Below, piece after piece: positions 1-7,149 of a stretch of DNA of 26,057 bases (its first letter is position 1; every line of letters begins with the position of its first letter). Under the pieces are notes generated by a model. That model had not been told where the DNA came from, did no database searches, and saw only the letters and a program-made list of their open reading frames with translations. Location: contig CAKTCT010000036.1 in NCBI GenBank assembly GCA_934539585.1, forward strand, positions 1 to 26,057, read 5' to 3'. The DNA is from an uncultured Oscillospiraceae bacterium (GTDB taxonomy: Bacteria > Bacillota > Clostridia > Oscillospirales > Ruminococcaceae). The translations under genes were made by a program, and so were the position numbers.

Positions 1-450
1 ATAGACGGCAAAAGCAAGATCATCCAAAAGGATCGGACAAAGACGAAATCCAGCTACCGCAGTCTGCCGCTTGTCCCGCCGTTTGAAGAATTGCTGCACC
101 GTCTGAAAGCGCAGCAGGAGTTGAATCAAAAACTGTGCGGGCGTTCCTATTGCAAAAAATACACCGGTTATATCTATGTCAACGAGATCGGTGAGCTCGT
201 GAAACCCGGTTATATCACACAGCATTTTCCGCTGGTTTTGCAAAAGAACGGATTGCGGAAGATCCGTTTTCACGATCTGCGGCATAGCTGTGCAAGCCTG
301 TTGTACGCAAACGGTGTAAGCCTGAAAGAAATTCAGGAGTGGTTGGGTCACAGCGACATTTCGACCACCTCAAACATTTACACGCACCTGAATTTCACCT
401 CGAAGGTTGCGTCAGCCAATGCGATTTTAGGCGTATATCCCTCCGCTTAA
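1..450 (+). CDS. Tyrosine site-specific integrase, C-terminal part (5' end outside window)
   Basis: The frame is open from base 1 to the TAA at 448-450, so this is the catalytic C-terminal end of a phage/ICE-type integrase. It shows the core-domain signatures: a basic beta-hairpin stretch TKTKSSYRSLPL near the start, the HDLRHSCASLL motif (His and second catalytic Arg), WLGHSDISTT (second His) and the nucleophile Tyr in IYTHL. The first catalytic Arg lies upstream of the window. The gene is convergent with tRNA-Leu 145 bp away, the usual arrangement of an integrase beside its attachment site. The repeats just after its stop codon fit arm-type binding sites. Family assignment is firm; whether the enzyme is complete and active cannot be seen. 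Confidence 0.93.
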   Translation: MDGKSKIIQKDRTKTKSSYRSLPLVPPFEELLHRLKAQQELNQKLCGRSYCKKYTGYIYVNEIGELVKPGYITQHFPLVLQKNGLRKIRFHDLRHSCASLLYANGVSLKEIQEWLGHSDISTTSNIYTHLNFTSKVASANAILGVYPSA

Positions 451-456
451 TGCGTG

Positions 457-523
457 ATGTCCCTCCAATGTCCCTCCGAAAATCAGCCTGCAAACGGCAA
501 ATTTGTTGATGTGCGAGGGACAT
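457..523. repeat. Putative integrase arm-type sites, left cluster
   Basis: ATGTCCCTCC occurs at 457-466 and 468-477, immediately after the integrase stop codon, and GAGGGACAT occurs inverted at 515-523. The same 10-mer recurs at 727-749 on the other side of the tRNA. Tyrosine integrases bind short arm repeats flanking the core, so an arm-site role is the natural inference; binding is not shown. Confidence 0.5.
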
Positions 524-540
524 ACATAAGAATACGGAGC

Positions 541-582
541 ATAAAGAAAAGCCCGCAAACCCAGTTATATCAAGGGTTTGCG
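541..582 (-). terminator. Terminator of tRNA-Leu
   Basis: A perfect 9-bp stem (CGCAAACCC 554-562 with GGGTTTGCG 574-582, 11-nt loop) is followed on the minus strand by GGGC and then TTTTCTTTAT. It lies 12 nt beyond the tRNA 3' end, so it should terminate the tRNA transcript. Confidence 0.75.
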
Positions 583-594
583 AGCCATTCGGTG

Positions 595-682
595 TGGTGC
601 CGGTGGCGGGGGTCGAACCCGCACGGGTTATTAGCCCAACGGATTTTGAGTCCGCCTCGTCTGCCAATTCCAACACACCGGC
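595..682 (-). tRNA. tRNA-Leu (anticodon CAA), intact, CCA encoded
   Basis: On the minus strand the gene begins GCCGGTGTG and ends CACCGGC plus an encoded CCA. The acceptor arms GCCGGTG/CACCGGC pair fully. The anticodon loop carries CAA (…CTCAAAATCC), which reads UUG. A long variable arm typical of class II tRNAs is present, and the T arm has GGTTCGACCCC. Total length is 88 nt with CCA. A terminator follows at 541-582. Upstream of this copy there is no convincing -35/-10 pair; the good promoter lies behind the partial copy at 831-873. This copy may therefore depend on read-through or on a weak element-derived promoter. Confidence 0.95.
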
Positions 683-683
683 A
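641..683. repeat. 43-bp direct repeat, inner copy (att core candidate inside tRNA-Leu)
   Basis: Bases 641-683 are identical to 831-873. They cover the tRNA 5' end through the anticodon loop. Identity stops sharply on both sides, as expected for attachment-site cores left by site-specific recombination. Confidence 0.8.
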
Positions 684-726
684 TCTCATATTTTAAGCCA
701 TCTCCCGATGTCCTGCCCGAGAAATT

Positions 727-749
727 GGAGGGACATCGTGGAGGGACAT
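727..749. repeat. Putative integrase arm-type sites, right cluster
   Basis: GGAGGGACAT occurs at 727-736 and 740-749, inverted relative to the pair at 457-477. The two pairs flank the tRNA/core copy, a geometry expected of an attP rather than of a simple attL or attR. Confidence 0.45.
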
Positions 750-830
750 TAAAAACAAGAACCATATTCAGTTTTCAAAAAGCCTTGTAAAATCAAGGGT
801 TTACGCCAAGGTGGTATGAAACGGCGTTGT

Positions 831-873
831 GGATTTTGAGTCCGCCTCGTCTGCCAATTCCAACACACCGGCA
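831..873 (-). pseudogene. tRNA-Leu 5'-half remnant (outer copy of the 43-bp repeat)
   Basis: This exact duplicate of the tRNA-Leu 5' half breaks off just after the anticodon; the sequence beyond it (830 downward) does not continue the tRNA. The promoter at 889-917 sits at the right distance to start a tRNA transcript here, so this is probably the original chromosomal 5' half, separated from its 3' half by integration. It also serves as the outer att repeat. Confidence 0.75.
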
Positions 874-888
874 AAATACAGTACTTTT

Positions 889-917
889 AGGATACACGAT
901 TTTTCCGGAAAAGTCAA
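889..917 (-). promoter_or_regulatory. Sigma-A-type promoter, probably the native tRNA-Leu promoter
   Basis: On the minus strand TTGACT (912-917) and TATCCT (889-894) are separated by exactly 17 bp. The tRNA 5' end of the half copy lies about 16 nt past the -10, leaving a leader of roughly 10 nt as is usual for tRNA genes. Confidence 0.7.
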
Positions 918-1165
918 GGCAATTGGCGAAAAAAATCTACGGGGTCCGGGTCCCGGCCGGGCGGGGAGAATTTTTACAGAGCGCTTACGTTCCGTTACGT
1001 TTGTAAGGGGCGGAGCAGGAATTGGTAAAGTTCACGGCAAAATGCCGGTTATGCGGGAATTCTTATATGTAAAGTGATGGAAAAAGCCGGGTATTTGAGG
1101 ACAATCATGGAATTTCGCACTTTACTTTCCGGGGAAATCCCGATACACTTAGACCAGCGAAACCG

Positions 1166-1179
1166 CGCTGACGTCAGCG
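1166..1179. promoter_or_regulatory. Perfect 14-bp palindrome, candidate operator
   Basis: CGCTGACGTCAGCG is perfectly self-complementary and lies 62 bp before the first permease start. A dimeric regulator site is a reasonable guess; it could bind the AraC-type regulator of the operon or another factor. No second copy was noticed in the window. Confidence 0.35.
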
Positions 1180-1226
1180 GCGCCGCCTCCCCGGCAGGAA
1201 TTCCGCCGGGGGAATTTCCGCGAAAG

Positions 1227-1242
1227 GTGTGAACGCTTTCCA
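1227..1242 (+). promoter_or_regulatory. cre/LacI-like operator overlapping the translation start
   Basis: GTGTGAACGCTTTCCA matches the catabolite-response consensus WTGNNANCGNWNNCAW at all but two constrained positions (first and fifteenth). It overlaps the region between the ribosome-binding site (GAAAGG) and the ATG of the first permease. Catabolite repression of a sugar importer would make sense, but this is pattern matching only. Confidence 0.35.
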
Positions 1243-2171
1243 TGAAATCAATTGCCCCGGGAAAAAAGAAAAGCTTCCGCGGGTACATGCAGCGGAACTG
1301 GGTGCTCTATCTCATGGTCCTGCCCGGGATGCTGGCCCTGATCATTTTCCGGTACGTGCCCATGTACGGCGTGCTGATGGCCTTTGAAAAGTACATGCCC
1401 GCCAAGGGTATCCTGGGGAGCAAGTGGGTGGGCTTCCAGCACTTTGTCAACTTCTTCCATTCGCCCTACTTCGGGCGGCTGCTGGGGAATACCTTCATGC
1501 TGGGCATTGTGACCCTGGTCTTTACCTTTCCCGCCCCCATTCTGCTGGCGCTGCTGCTCAACGAGGTCCGGAACCCCCGGTTCAAACGGGTGACGCAGAC
1601 CATCTCCTACGTGCCCTACTTCATCTCCACGGTTATCGTGGTGGGCCTTCTGAAGGACATGACCAGCACCAACGACGGCATCATCAACACGGCCATTGTG
1701 GCGCTGGGCGGCCAGAAGATCGACTTCTTCGCCAGCCCCCAGTGGTTCCGGCCGCTGTACGTGATTTCCAGCATCTGGTCCGGGATCGGGTATAACTCCA
1801 TCATCTACCTGGCGGCCATTTCCGGCATCAACCCGGAGCTTTACGAGTCCGCCGTTCTGGACGGGGCCTCCCGGATGAAGCAGGCCATCCACATCACCAT
1901 CCCCTGCATCTCCTCCACCATCGTGATCCTCCTGATCTTCGCGGTGGGCGGCATTGTGGGCAACGACTACCAGAAAATCCTGCTGATGCAGTCGCCCCTG
2001 ACCTATGAGACCTCGGACGTGATCTCCACCTACGTCTACCGGGAAGGAATTCTGGGCGGAAGTTACAGCTACACCACCGCCATCAACCTGTTCACCTCCC
2101 TGATCTCCCTGTTCTTCATCCTTGTCACAAACTGGGTCGCCCGGAAAGCCGGCGAATCCTCCATCTTCTGA
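1242..2171 (+). CDS. Carbohydrate-type ABC transporter permease, LplB/CUT1-like
   Basis: One of the two membrane subunits of a binding-protein-dependent importer. The 309-residue protein has a short basic N-terminus and six hydrophobic segments (roughly residues 21-37, 84-107, 121-138, 171-195, 222-240 and 282-300). The ATPase-contact EAA loop lies at 202-221 (ESAVLDGAS… ending in ITIP). Length and sequence match the LplB group that works with a YtcP/LplC partner, which follows 15 bp downstream. GAAAGG precedes the ATG. No ATP-binding subunit is encoded nearby, so energy probably comes from a shared MsmX-like ATPase elsewhere. The substrate is not evident; an oligosaccharide or glycan fragment is typical of the family. 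Confidence 0.93.
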   Translation: MKSIAPGKKKSFRGYMQRNWVLYLMVLPGMLALIIFRYVPMYGVLMAFEKYMPAKGILGSKWVGFQHFVNFFHSPYFGRLLGNTFMLGIVTLVFTFPAPILLALLLNEVRNPRFKRVTQTISYVPYFISTVIVVGLLKDMTSTNDGIINTAIVALGGQKIDFFASPQWFRPLYVISSIWSGIGYNSIIYLAAISGINPELYESAVLDGASRMKQAIHITIPCISSTIVILLIFAVGGIVGNDYQKILLMQSPLTYETSDVISTYVYREGILGGSYSYTTAINLFTSLISLFFILVTNWVARKAGESSIF

Positions 2172-2186
2172 AAGGGGGCGTTCCAT

Positions 2187-3089
2187 TTGCATACCAAAGC
2201 CGTAGGGGCCAGACGAAAATGGACGGCCTTCGACTGGTTCAACACCGTATTCCTGGTGCTGCTCAGCGCCGTCTTCCTCTATCCGCTGCTGATGACCCTG
2301 GGACTGTCCTTCAGCAGCCCCAGGGCCCTGGTGGGGCAGAACGTGATCCTGCTGCCCAAGGGCTTCACCCTCCAGTCCTACCAGACCATCCTGTCGGACC
2401 CCACCATCCTGCGCTACTACTGGAACACCATCGTCTACGCCAGCACCGGCACCCTGACGTCGCTGCTGCTGACGTCGCTGCTGGCCTACCCGCTGACCGT
2501 GGCCGAGTTCAAGGGGAAAAAGCTCATCAACATCCTGCTGCTGATCACCATGTTCTTCGGCGGCGGCATGATCCCCTCCTACCTGAACATCCGGAACCTG
2601 CACATGATCAACACCATCTGGGCCATGATCCTGCCGGGGGCCATCTCCGCCTGGAACGTCATCATGTTCGTCAACTTCTTTAAGGGCATCCCGGATTCCC
2701 TCCGGGAGTCGGCCACCATTGACGGCGCGGGCCACGTCCGCATCCTCTTTTCTATTGTGATCCCCCTGTCCAAGGCGCTGCTGGCCACCATCGCGCTGTT
2801 CACCATCGTGGGGTTCTGGAATGATTATTTCAGCGCCATGCTCTACCTGGACAGCACCTCCAAGATGCCCATCCAGATTTTCCTCCGGAAAATCCTGGTC
2901 AACATGGAGCTCAACGAGGGAATGGCCAAGGACACGGACATGTCCCGGCTCATGGATATGATCAACGCCAACCCCCGGACCGTCAAGGCGGCCACCACCA
3001 TCGTCACCATTCTTCCCATTCTGTGCGTATACCCCTTCCTGCAGAAATATTTCACCAAAGGCATGATGCTGGGAGCAGTCAAGGCTTGA
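2187..3089 (+). CDS. Carbohydrate-type ABC transporter permease, YtcP/LplC-like
   Basis: Second membrane subunit of the importer, 300 residues. It carries the family hallmark MFFGGGMIPSYL (about 122-133) and an EAA loop at 174-193 (ESATIDGAG… ending in IVIP). Hydrophobic segments lie near 18-40, 85-105, 112-130, 143-163 and 195-215, with another near the C-terminus. The start is a TTG preceded by AAAGGGGG; no in-frame ATG lies near enough to keep the first membrane segment, so TTG is the best choice. It pairs with the upstream permease and the downstream lipoprotein in one transcription unit. Confidence 0.93.
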   Translation: MHTKAVGARRKWTAFDWFNTVFLVLLSAVFLYPLLMTLGLSFSSPRALVGQNVILLPKGFTLQSYQTILSDPTILRYYWNTIVYASTGTLTSLLLTSLLAYPLTVAEFKGKKLINILLLITMFFGGGMIPSYLNIRNLHMINTIWAMILPGAISAWNVIMFVNFFKGIPDSLRESATIDGAGHVRILFSIVIPLSKALLATIALFTIVGFWNDYFSAMLYLDSTSKMPIQIFLRKILVNMELNEGMAKDTDMSRLMDMINANPRTVKAATTIVTILPILCVYPFLQKYFTKGMMLGAVKA

Positions 3090-3133
3090 CCGCGGCTGTC
3101 CCGATGGCATATAATTTTTAAGGAGGAACCAAT

Positions 3134-4744
3134 ATGTTCAAGAAGAAAACCGCATCCCGCATTTCTCTGGCGGTCTGCGCGGCTCTGCTGCTCACCGGGC
3201 TCACCGGCTGCGGCGGGGACAAGGGCAGCAGCCAGGGCAGCACCGGCGGCTCCACCGACGGCAAAGCCATCACCTTCCCCTATACCGGCGAGGAGATCGT
3301 CTTCAAGGGCTATGGCTACGAGGGCCTGGACCAGAACCCCGAGCTCCTCTGCCAGAAGGCCTGGAAGGAGCACATCGGCAACATCCGCATTGACTGGGAG
3401 TTCGCCGCCTACTCCGATTACACCGAAAAGAGCCAGATTTATCTTGCCACCAACGACATCCCCGATGTGATGCCCATCCCCAACATCATGGACGTCATCA
3501 CCGAATACGGCTCTACCGGGATGCTCTTAGACTTCAACAAGTACGCCGACTACATGCCCAATCTGGCGGAGTATCGCAAGAACTACTCCAGCGTGGATTA
3601 CATCTGCACCGACGACGGCGCCCGGTACGGCATCGTGGGCATCCAGCCCATTGACTTCGCTGGAGAATCCTGGTTCGCCAACATGGACGTATTGAACGCC
3701 GCCGGCGTGGAGGTTCCCTCTACCTTTGAAGAAATGCTGGCCGCCATGCGGACCATTAAGGAGAAGGATCCCTCCATCGTCCCCTACCAGTCCTACTGGA
3801 ACATCGACTATACCCAAGGCTGGGTAGCCAACTCCATCGGCGCGCAGCGGAGCCTGGTGTACTACGACACCGACGCCAAGGAATACAAGTGCTCCTACCG
3901 GGAAGCCTCTGCCAAGCGGAAAGAGCTGATCCAGACCCTGGCGGATATGTACAGGGAGGGCCTGATCAACCCCGAAATCCAGACCATGTCCTTCGAGCAG
4001 GAGCAGAACGCCATCGCCTCCGGCAAATGGGCCTTCAGCACCCTGTACAATGGCTCTCTGGAAGTGGAAATCTTCAAGGTGCAGCCCGGCGAGGCCCTTC
4101 CCTTTAACATCCAGAACATCACCCCTCCCGCCGATTCTGACGGAAACCGGTACATGGAGATCCCTTATCAGCATGACGGCATCGCCTCCTGGGGCCTCCT
4201 GGCCTCCAGCAAGGTGGAGCACCCCGAATATCTGGCCGCCTACATGGACCAGGTGGTCTCCCCCTACGGCCGAGACATCTTCAACTACGGCGTGGAAGGC
4301 GTCACCTATGACGTGGTGGACGGCGTTCCGACCATGAAGGAAGGCATTGACAAGAAGGAATACGGCGTAGGCACCCAGTACGAAGTCTGGATGGTCGGCA
4401 TGGGCCCCACCGTCCGAGACGGCAATGGATACACCCTGACGCAGGGCTGCATCGACCTGAATCAGAAGAACTTCCTGGACGGCACGATGAAGGCCCGGTT
4501 CGACCCCGTCTTTACCATCTTTAACGGCGACGACGGTGCGGACAAGGCTACCATTGAAAACGCCCTGACCACCTGCATCAAGGAAAACGAAGCCAAGTTC
4601 ATCTACGGCATCCGGGATATGAGCGAGTGGGACGCCTATGTGGCCGAGCTGGAAAAGATCGCCAGCATCGACGACCTGCTGGACCTCTATAACAACGCCA
4701 AGACCATCGTCCGGGATCCGGAGCGGATTTTCGTGGCGAAATAA
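3134..4744 (+). CDS. ABC importer solute-binding lipoprotein (family 1, LplA-like)
   Basis: Extracytoplasmic receptor for the importer, 536 residues, in the size range of the large LplA/YtcQ-type binding proteins. The N-terminus is a lipoprotein signal: basic MFKKK, a hydrophobic core and the lipobox LTGC with the lipidated Cys at residue 26, followed by a flexible Gly/Ser linker. The mature part has the mixed alpha/beta character and aromatic-rich segments of carbohydrate-binding receptors. AAGGAGG ends seven bases before the ATG. It follows its permeases by 44 bp. The ligand cannot be named from sequence alone. Confidence 0.93.
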   Translation: MFKKKTASRISLAVCAALLLTGLTGCGGDKGSSQGSTGGSTDGKAITFPYTGEEIVFKGYGYEGLDQNPELLCQKAWKEHIGNIRIDWEFAAYSDYTEKSQIYLATNDIPDVMPIPNIMDVITEYGSTGMLLDFNKYADYMPNLAEYRKNYSSVDYICTDDGARYGIVGIQPIDFAGESWFANMDVLNAAGVEVPSTFEEMLAAMRTIKEKDPSIVPYQSYWNIDYTQGWVANSIGAQRSLVYYDTDAKEYKCSYREASAKRKELIQTLADMYREGLINPEIQTMSFEQEQNAIASGKWAFSTLYNGSLEVEIFKVQPGEALPFNIQNITPPADSDGNRYMEIPYQHDGIASWGLLASSKVEHPEYLAAYMDQVVSPYGRDIFNYGVEGVTYDVVDGVPTMKEGIDKKEYGVGTQYEVWMVGMGPTVRDGNGYTLTQGCIDLNQKNFLDGTMKARFDPVFTIFNGDDGADKATIENALTTCIKENEAKFIYGIRDMSEWDAYVAELEKIASIDDLLDLYNNAKTIVRDPERIFVAK

Positions 4745-4764
4745 TCCGGCAGTTCTGCCGCTGG

Positions 4765-4791
4765 AACACACGGAACGCCCTTCCGTGTGTT
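4765..4791 (+). terminator. Perfect hairpin between the binding protein and the regulator, candidate attenuator/terminator
   Basis: ACACACGGAA (4766-4775) pairs with TTCCGTGTGT (4781-4790) around a 5-nt loop, extendable by one A-T pair. It lies 21 bp after the binding-protein stop. The following bases contain only a short T stretch, so it may be a partial terminator, a processing or 3'-stabilising structure that keeps binding-protein mRNA more abundant, or both. A GTG at 4787 lies in its 3' arm and is therefore a poor start for the next gene. Confidence 0.5.
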
Positions 4792-4843
4792 TCGGCATAT
4801 TCAAAGGGCGCAGATATTGGAAGCGAGAAAGGACAAGGTGCAG

Positions 4844-7117
4844 ATGAGGACGAGACCCGCAGGACACGGCAGCATTTTCCGCAGGATATTTACCATTCTC
4901 ACGGTGATCATCGTCATCACCACCGTGTTCAACCTTGCCATGACCTTTTTTATCCGGAACCGGCTGTTTTCCCAGAAAATGCAGGAGCAGGAGGTCTTTA
5001 TCGACACCTATGTGTCCGCCATCGACGACACCTTTGAGGCGCTGCAGAATGTCATCATCCATTTGCAGCAAAGCGAGGCCCTCCAGAACCGCTGCCTGTC
5101 GGATTACCGGGACCGGGAGCTGTATCTGCAGAACGAGGAGGACATTCTGAACCTGGTGAAGACCTTTTCCTTCACCTCTCCGGGTCTGGACGAGATTCTC
5201 ATCCAATGGGACGATTCCTCCTACCTGTACACCAAACAGGGGATCACCCAGCGGCAGGTCTATTTCCAGAACCGGTTCGACGGGGATTTCTCCGCCTGGA
5301 ACCAGCTCCTGGGCAGCCGGTACAGCCGGATCACGCTGAAAAAGGCGGAGGCGGAGCCTTCGGAGGGCAGCTGGGTCAACCTGAGTAACCGCACCGGACT
5401 TTCCGGCATTTATCTGCTCCAGTCTGTTACCAACGGGAACCGCTACGTGGGGACCATCTGCCTGGCTCTGGAGGAATCCTTTGTCAACGGCATTTTCAGC
5501 AGCCAGGAGTTCGTCTCCGCCCGGGAAATCTACGTCCTGGACCAGGACCAGCAGGTCATTACCTCCAATGCCGGGGTAGAATTTGACAAGCTGCGGTACG
5601 CCAAGGAGTTCCAGGAGGCGAAAAATGCCAGCCGGTACCTCCGGGGCAAGGGGATGCTTTCCCGGCGGGAGTCGGCCATCAGCGGCGTGGAGTACGTGAT
5701 CTTCACCCCCTACCAGCAGTTGGCCGGGACCTTCGACCGGATTTTCTGGATGGCCAACCTCTTTTCCGCGGCGGCGGTGGTGTTGCTGCTGTTCTACGCC
5801 TACGGCAGCTCCCGGAAGCTGTCCCGGCCCTTCCGGGGCCTGCTGAACGCTTTGGAGGACCCCTCCGCCGCCCAGGATGTCACCGACGAGACCGCCTTCA
5901 TCACCGACCGGGTGCTGGATTTGCTGTCGGTGAACCGCTCCATGCGCAGCGCCATGGAGGGGAGCAGCCATATGGTCCTCCAGGCGGTGCTCTATAAGCT
6001 CATCATGGGCAGCCCCACAGTGGAGGAGGTCCTGGCCTCCGCCGAGCCCTATCAGATTGCCCTTTCCGACGGTCTTTACGAGACCGCCGTCATCCGGCTG
6101 GACCTGCCCTCGGATCAGGACGAGCTCTTTTACACCAAGTACCACGACCGCTTCGACAAGGTCCTCCGGGCCCACCTGGGCGGCTGGATCGTGGAGATGC
6201 TGGAGACTCTCCCCGACGAGTACACCCTGGTCCTCTGCCTCAAGGACCCCGGGGAGCGGGCCACTGTGGCCGAAGCCCTGGAGGAAGCCTACGGCGACTG
6301 GCAGCAGCAGGTCCCGGGGGCGGTGTTCTGCGCCGGGGTCAGCAGCTGCGCCGCAGGCATCCGGGAGCTCCGGCACTGCTATGAGGAGTCCATTGCCGCC
6401 CTGCGGCGGCGGCCGGTCCAGTCCGGGGAGACGGTGATCCTCGCCGGGACGGAGAATCCTCCGGCGGCGCTGCCCTTCCTCCCCGACGACCTGGAGGTCC
6501 GGCTCCGGGAGCTGCTGGAAAAGCCGGTGCTGCCCTACCTGACCGCCTACGTCAAGAGCATCCTGGACCGGAACTACCAGAACAACGTGACCTACGAGGC
6601 GTACCTTTCCGCCTGCGACGTCATCAACCAGTTTGTGGGCCGGGTGGTCCGCAGCAAGGACGAGATCGCCTACGCCGACCTGATCCGCATCGACTCCGCC
6701 AGCTGCGTCTACACCTCCTTCCGCTGCCGGGAGATCGTTTTGTCCAACCTGGCGGTGGCGGCCCGGCTCACCGACTCCGGCGCGGCGGCCACGGTGGTGG
6801 ACCAGGTGACGGACTACGTCAACGCCCACTTCCGGGAGGACATCAACCTGTCTACCGTGGCCCAGATTCTGGGCTACACCCCCAACCACCTTTCCCGGTG
6901 CTTCAAGCAGAACAAGGGGCTGAACTTCACCGACTACCTGAACAGCCGCCGGGTGGCCTTCGCCCGGGAGCAGCTGCTGAACACCTCGGATAACCTGAAC
7001 CGCATCGCGGAGAGCTGCGGCTTCCACAGCTCCAACCTGCTGATCCGGGCCTTTGAAAAGTACGAGGGCGCCACCCCCGGCGAGTTCCGGCGGAGGATGG
7101 CCCAGCAACGAAAATGA
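4844..7117 (+). CDS. Membrane-anchored AraC-family transcriptional regulator with extracytoplasmic sensor
   Basis: Likely regulator of the adjacent importer. Order of parts in the 757-residue protein: cytoplasmic basic N-terminus, transmembrane segment about 16-37, a large extracytoplasmic region to about 298, a second transmembrane segment about 300-323 (FSAAAVVLLLFYAYG), a cytoplasmic linker region, and a C-terminal AraC/XylS DNA-binding domain from about 650. The DNA-binding domain has two helix-turn-helix units (INLSTVAQILGYTPNHLSRC and NLNRIAESCGFHSSNLLIRAF). This layout is common for Clostridia/Bacilli regulators encoded beside LplABC-type importers. I prefer the ATG at 4844 because AAAGGA lies 10 bases upstream. 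An in-frame GTG at 4787 would add 19 residues but sits inside a hairpin. Confidence 0.9.
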   Translation: MRTRPAGHGSIFRRIFTILTVIIVITTVFNLAMTFFIRNRLFSQKMQEQEVFIDTYVSAIDDTFEALQNVIIHLQQSEALQNRCLSDYRDRELYLQNEEDILNLVKTFSFTSPGLDEILIQWDDSSYLYTKQGITQRQVYFQNRFDGDFSAWNQLLGSRYSRITLKKAEAEPSEGSWVNLSNRTGLSGIYLLQSVTNGNRYVGTICLALEESFVNGIFSSQEFVSAREIYVLDQDQQVITSNAGVEFDKLRYAKEFQEAKNASRYLRGKGMLSRRESAISGVEYVIFTPYQQLAGTFDRIFWMANLFSAAAVVLLLFYAYGSSRKLSRPFRGLLNALEDPSAAQDVTDETAFITDRVLDLLSVNRSMRSAMEGSSHMVLQAVLYKLIMGSPTVEEVLASAEPYQIALSDGLYETAVIRLDLPSDQDELFYTKYHDRFDKVLRAHLGGWIVEMLETLPDEYTLVLCLKDPGERATVAEALEEAYGDWQQQVPGAVFCAGVSSCAAGIRELRHCYEESIAALRRRPVQSGETVILAGTENPPAALPFLPDDLEVRLRELLEKPVLPYLTAYVKSILDRNYQNNVTYEAYLSACDVINQFVGRVVRSKDEIAYADLIRIDSASCVYTSFRCREIVLSNLAVAARLTDSGAAATVVDQVTDYVNAHFREDINLSTVAQILGYTPNHLSRCFKQNKGLNFTDYLNSRRVAFAREQLLNTSDNLNRIAESCGFHSSNLLIRAFEKYEGATPGEFRRRMAQQRK

Positions 7118-7149
7118 GCCGCCCCTCCGGCGGCGGAACGGAGACCATC

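Larger units (their letters stand above)
1..873. mobile_element. End of an integrative element (prophage or ICE) at tRNA-Leu
   Basis: This region combines an integrase gene, short repeated putative integrase-binding motifs and a 43-bp direct repeat of the 5' half of tRNA-Leu. The body of the element would extend left of the window. The right boundary is inferred at the outer repeat copy (831-873), because the native-looking tRNA promoter lies directly to its right. The exact crossover point and the number of insertions involved are not resolved. Confidence 0.65.
874..1241. other. Intergenic region upstream of the ABC importer operon
   Basis: No convincing gene was found; the short open frames here lack ribosome-binding sites and recognisable products. 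Apart from the tRNA promoter and the operator candidates listed separately, it contains a small direct repeat TTACGT around 985-1000 and a GC-rich stretch near 945-965. I could not identify a clear sigma-A promoter for the downstream operon. Confidence 0.5.

Noticed and set aside
829..1077. 82-codon frame across the tRNA half and downstream spacer
   Set aside because: Begins inside the tRNA fragment, has no ribosome-binding site and resembles nothing.
1248..3110. Long antisense frame (620 codons) opposite the permeases
   Set aside because: Opposite genes of very high third-position GC, long stop-free antisense frames are expected. The product is a low-complexity Gly/His/Asp/Val mix without domains or a ribosome-binding site.
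3086..3115. Promoter-like TTGACC-18-TATAAT before the binding-protein gene
   Set aside because: The transcription start it predicts falls inside the Shine-Dalgarno of the gene, so a functional promoter here is doubtful. The genes look co-transcribed.
3527..7108. Very long antisense frame (1193 codons) opposite the binding protein and regulator
   Set aside because: Same codon-bias shadow; it spans two well-supported sense genes and has no recognisable domain.
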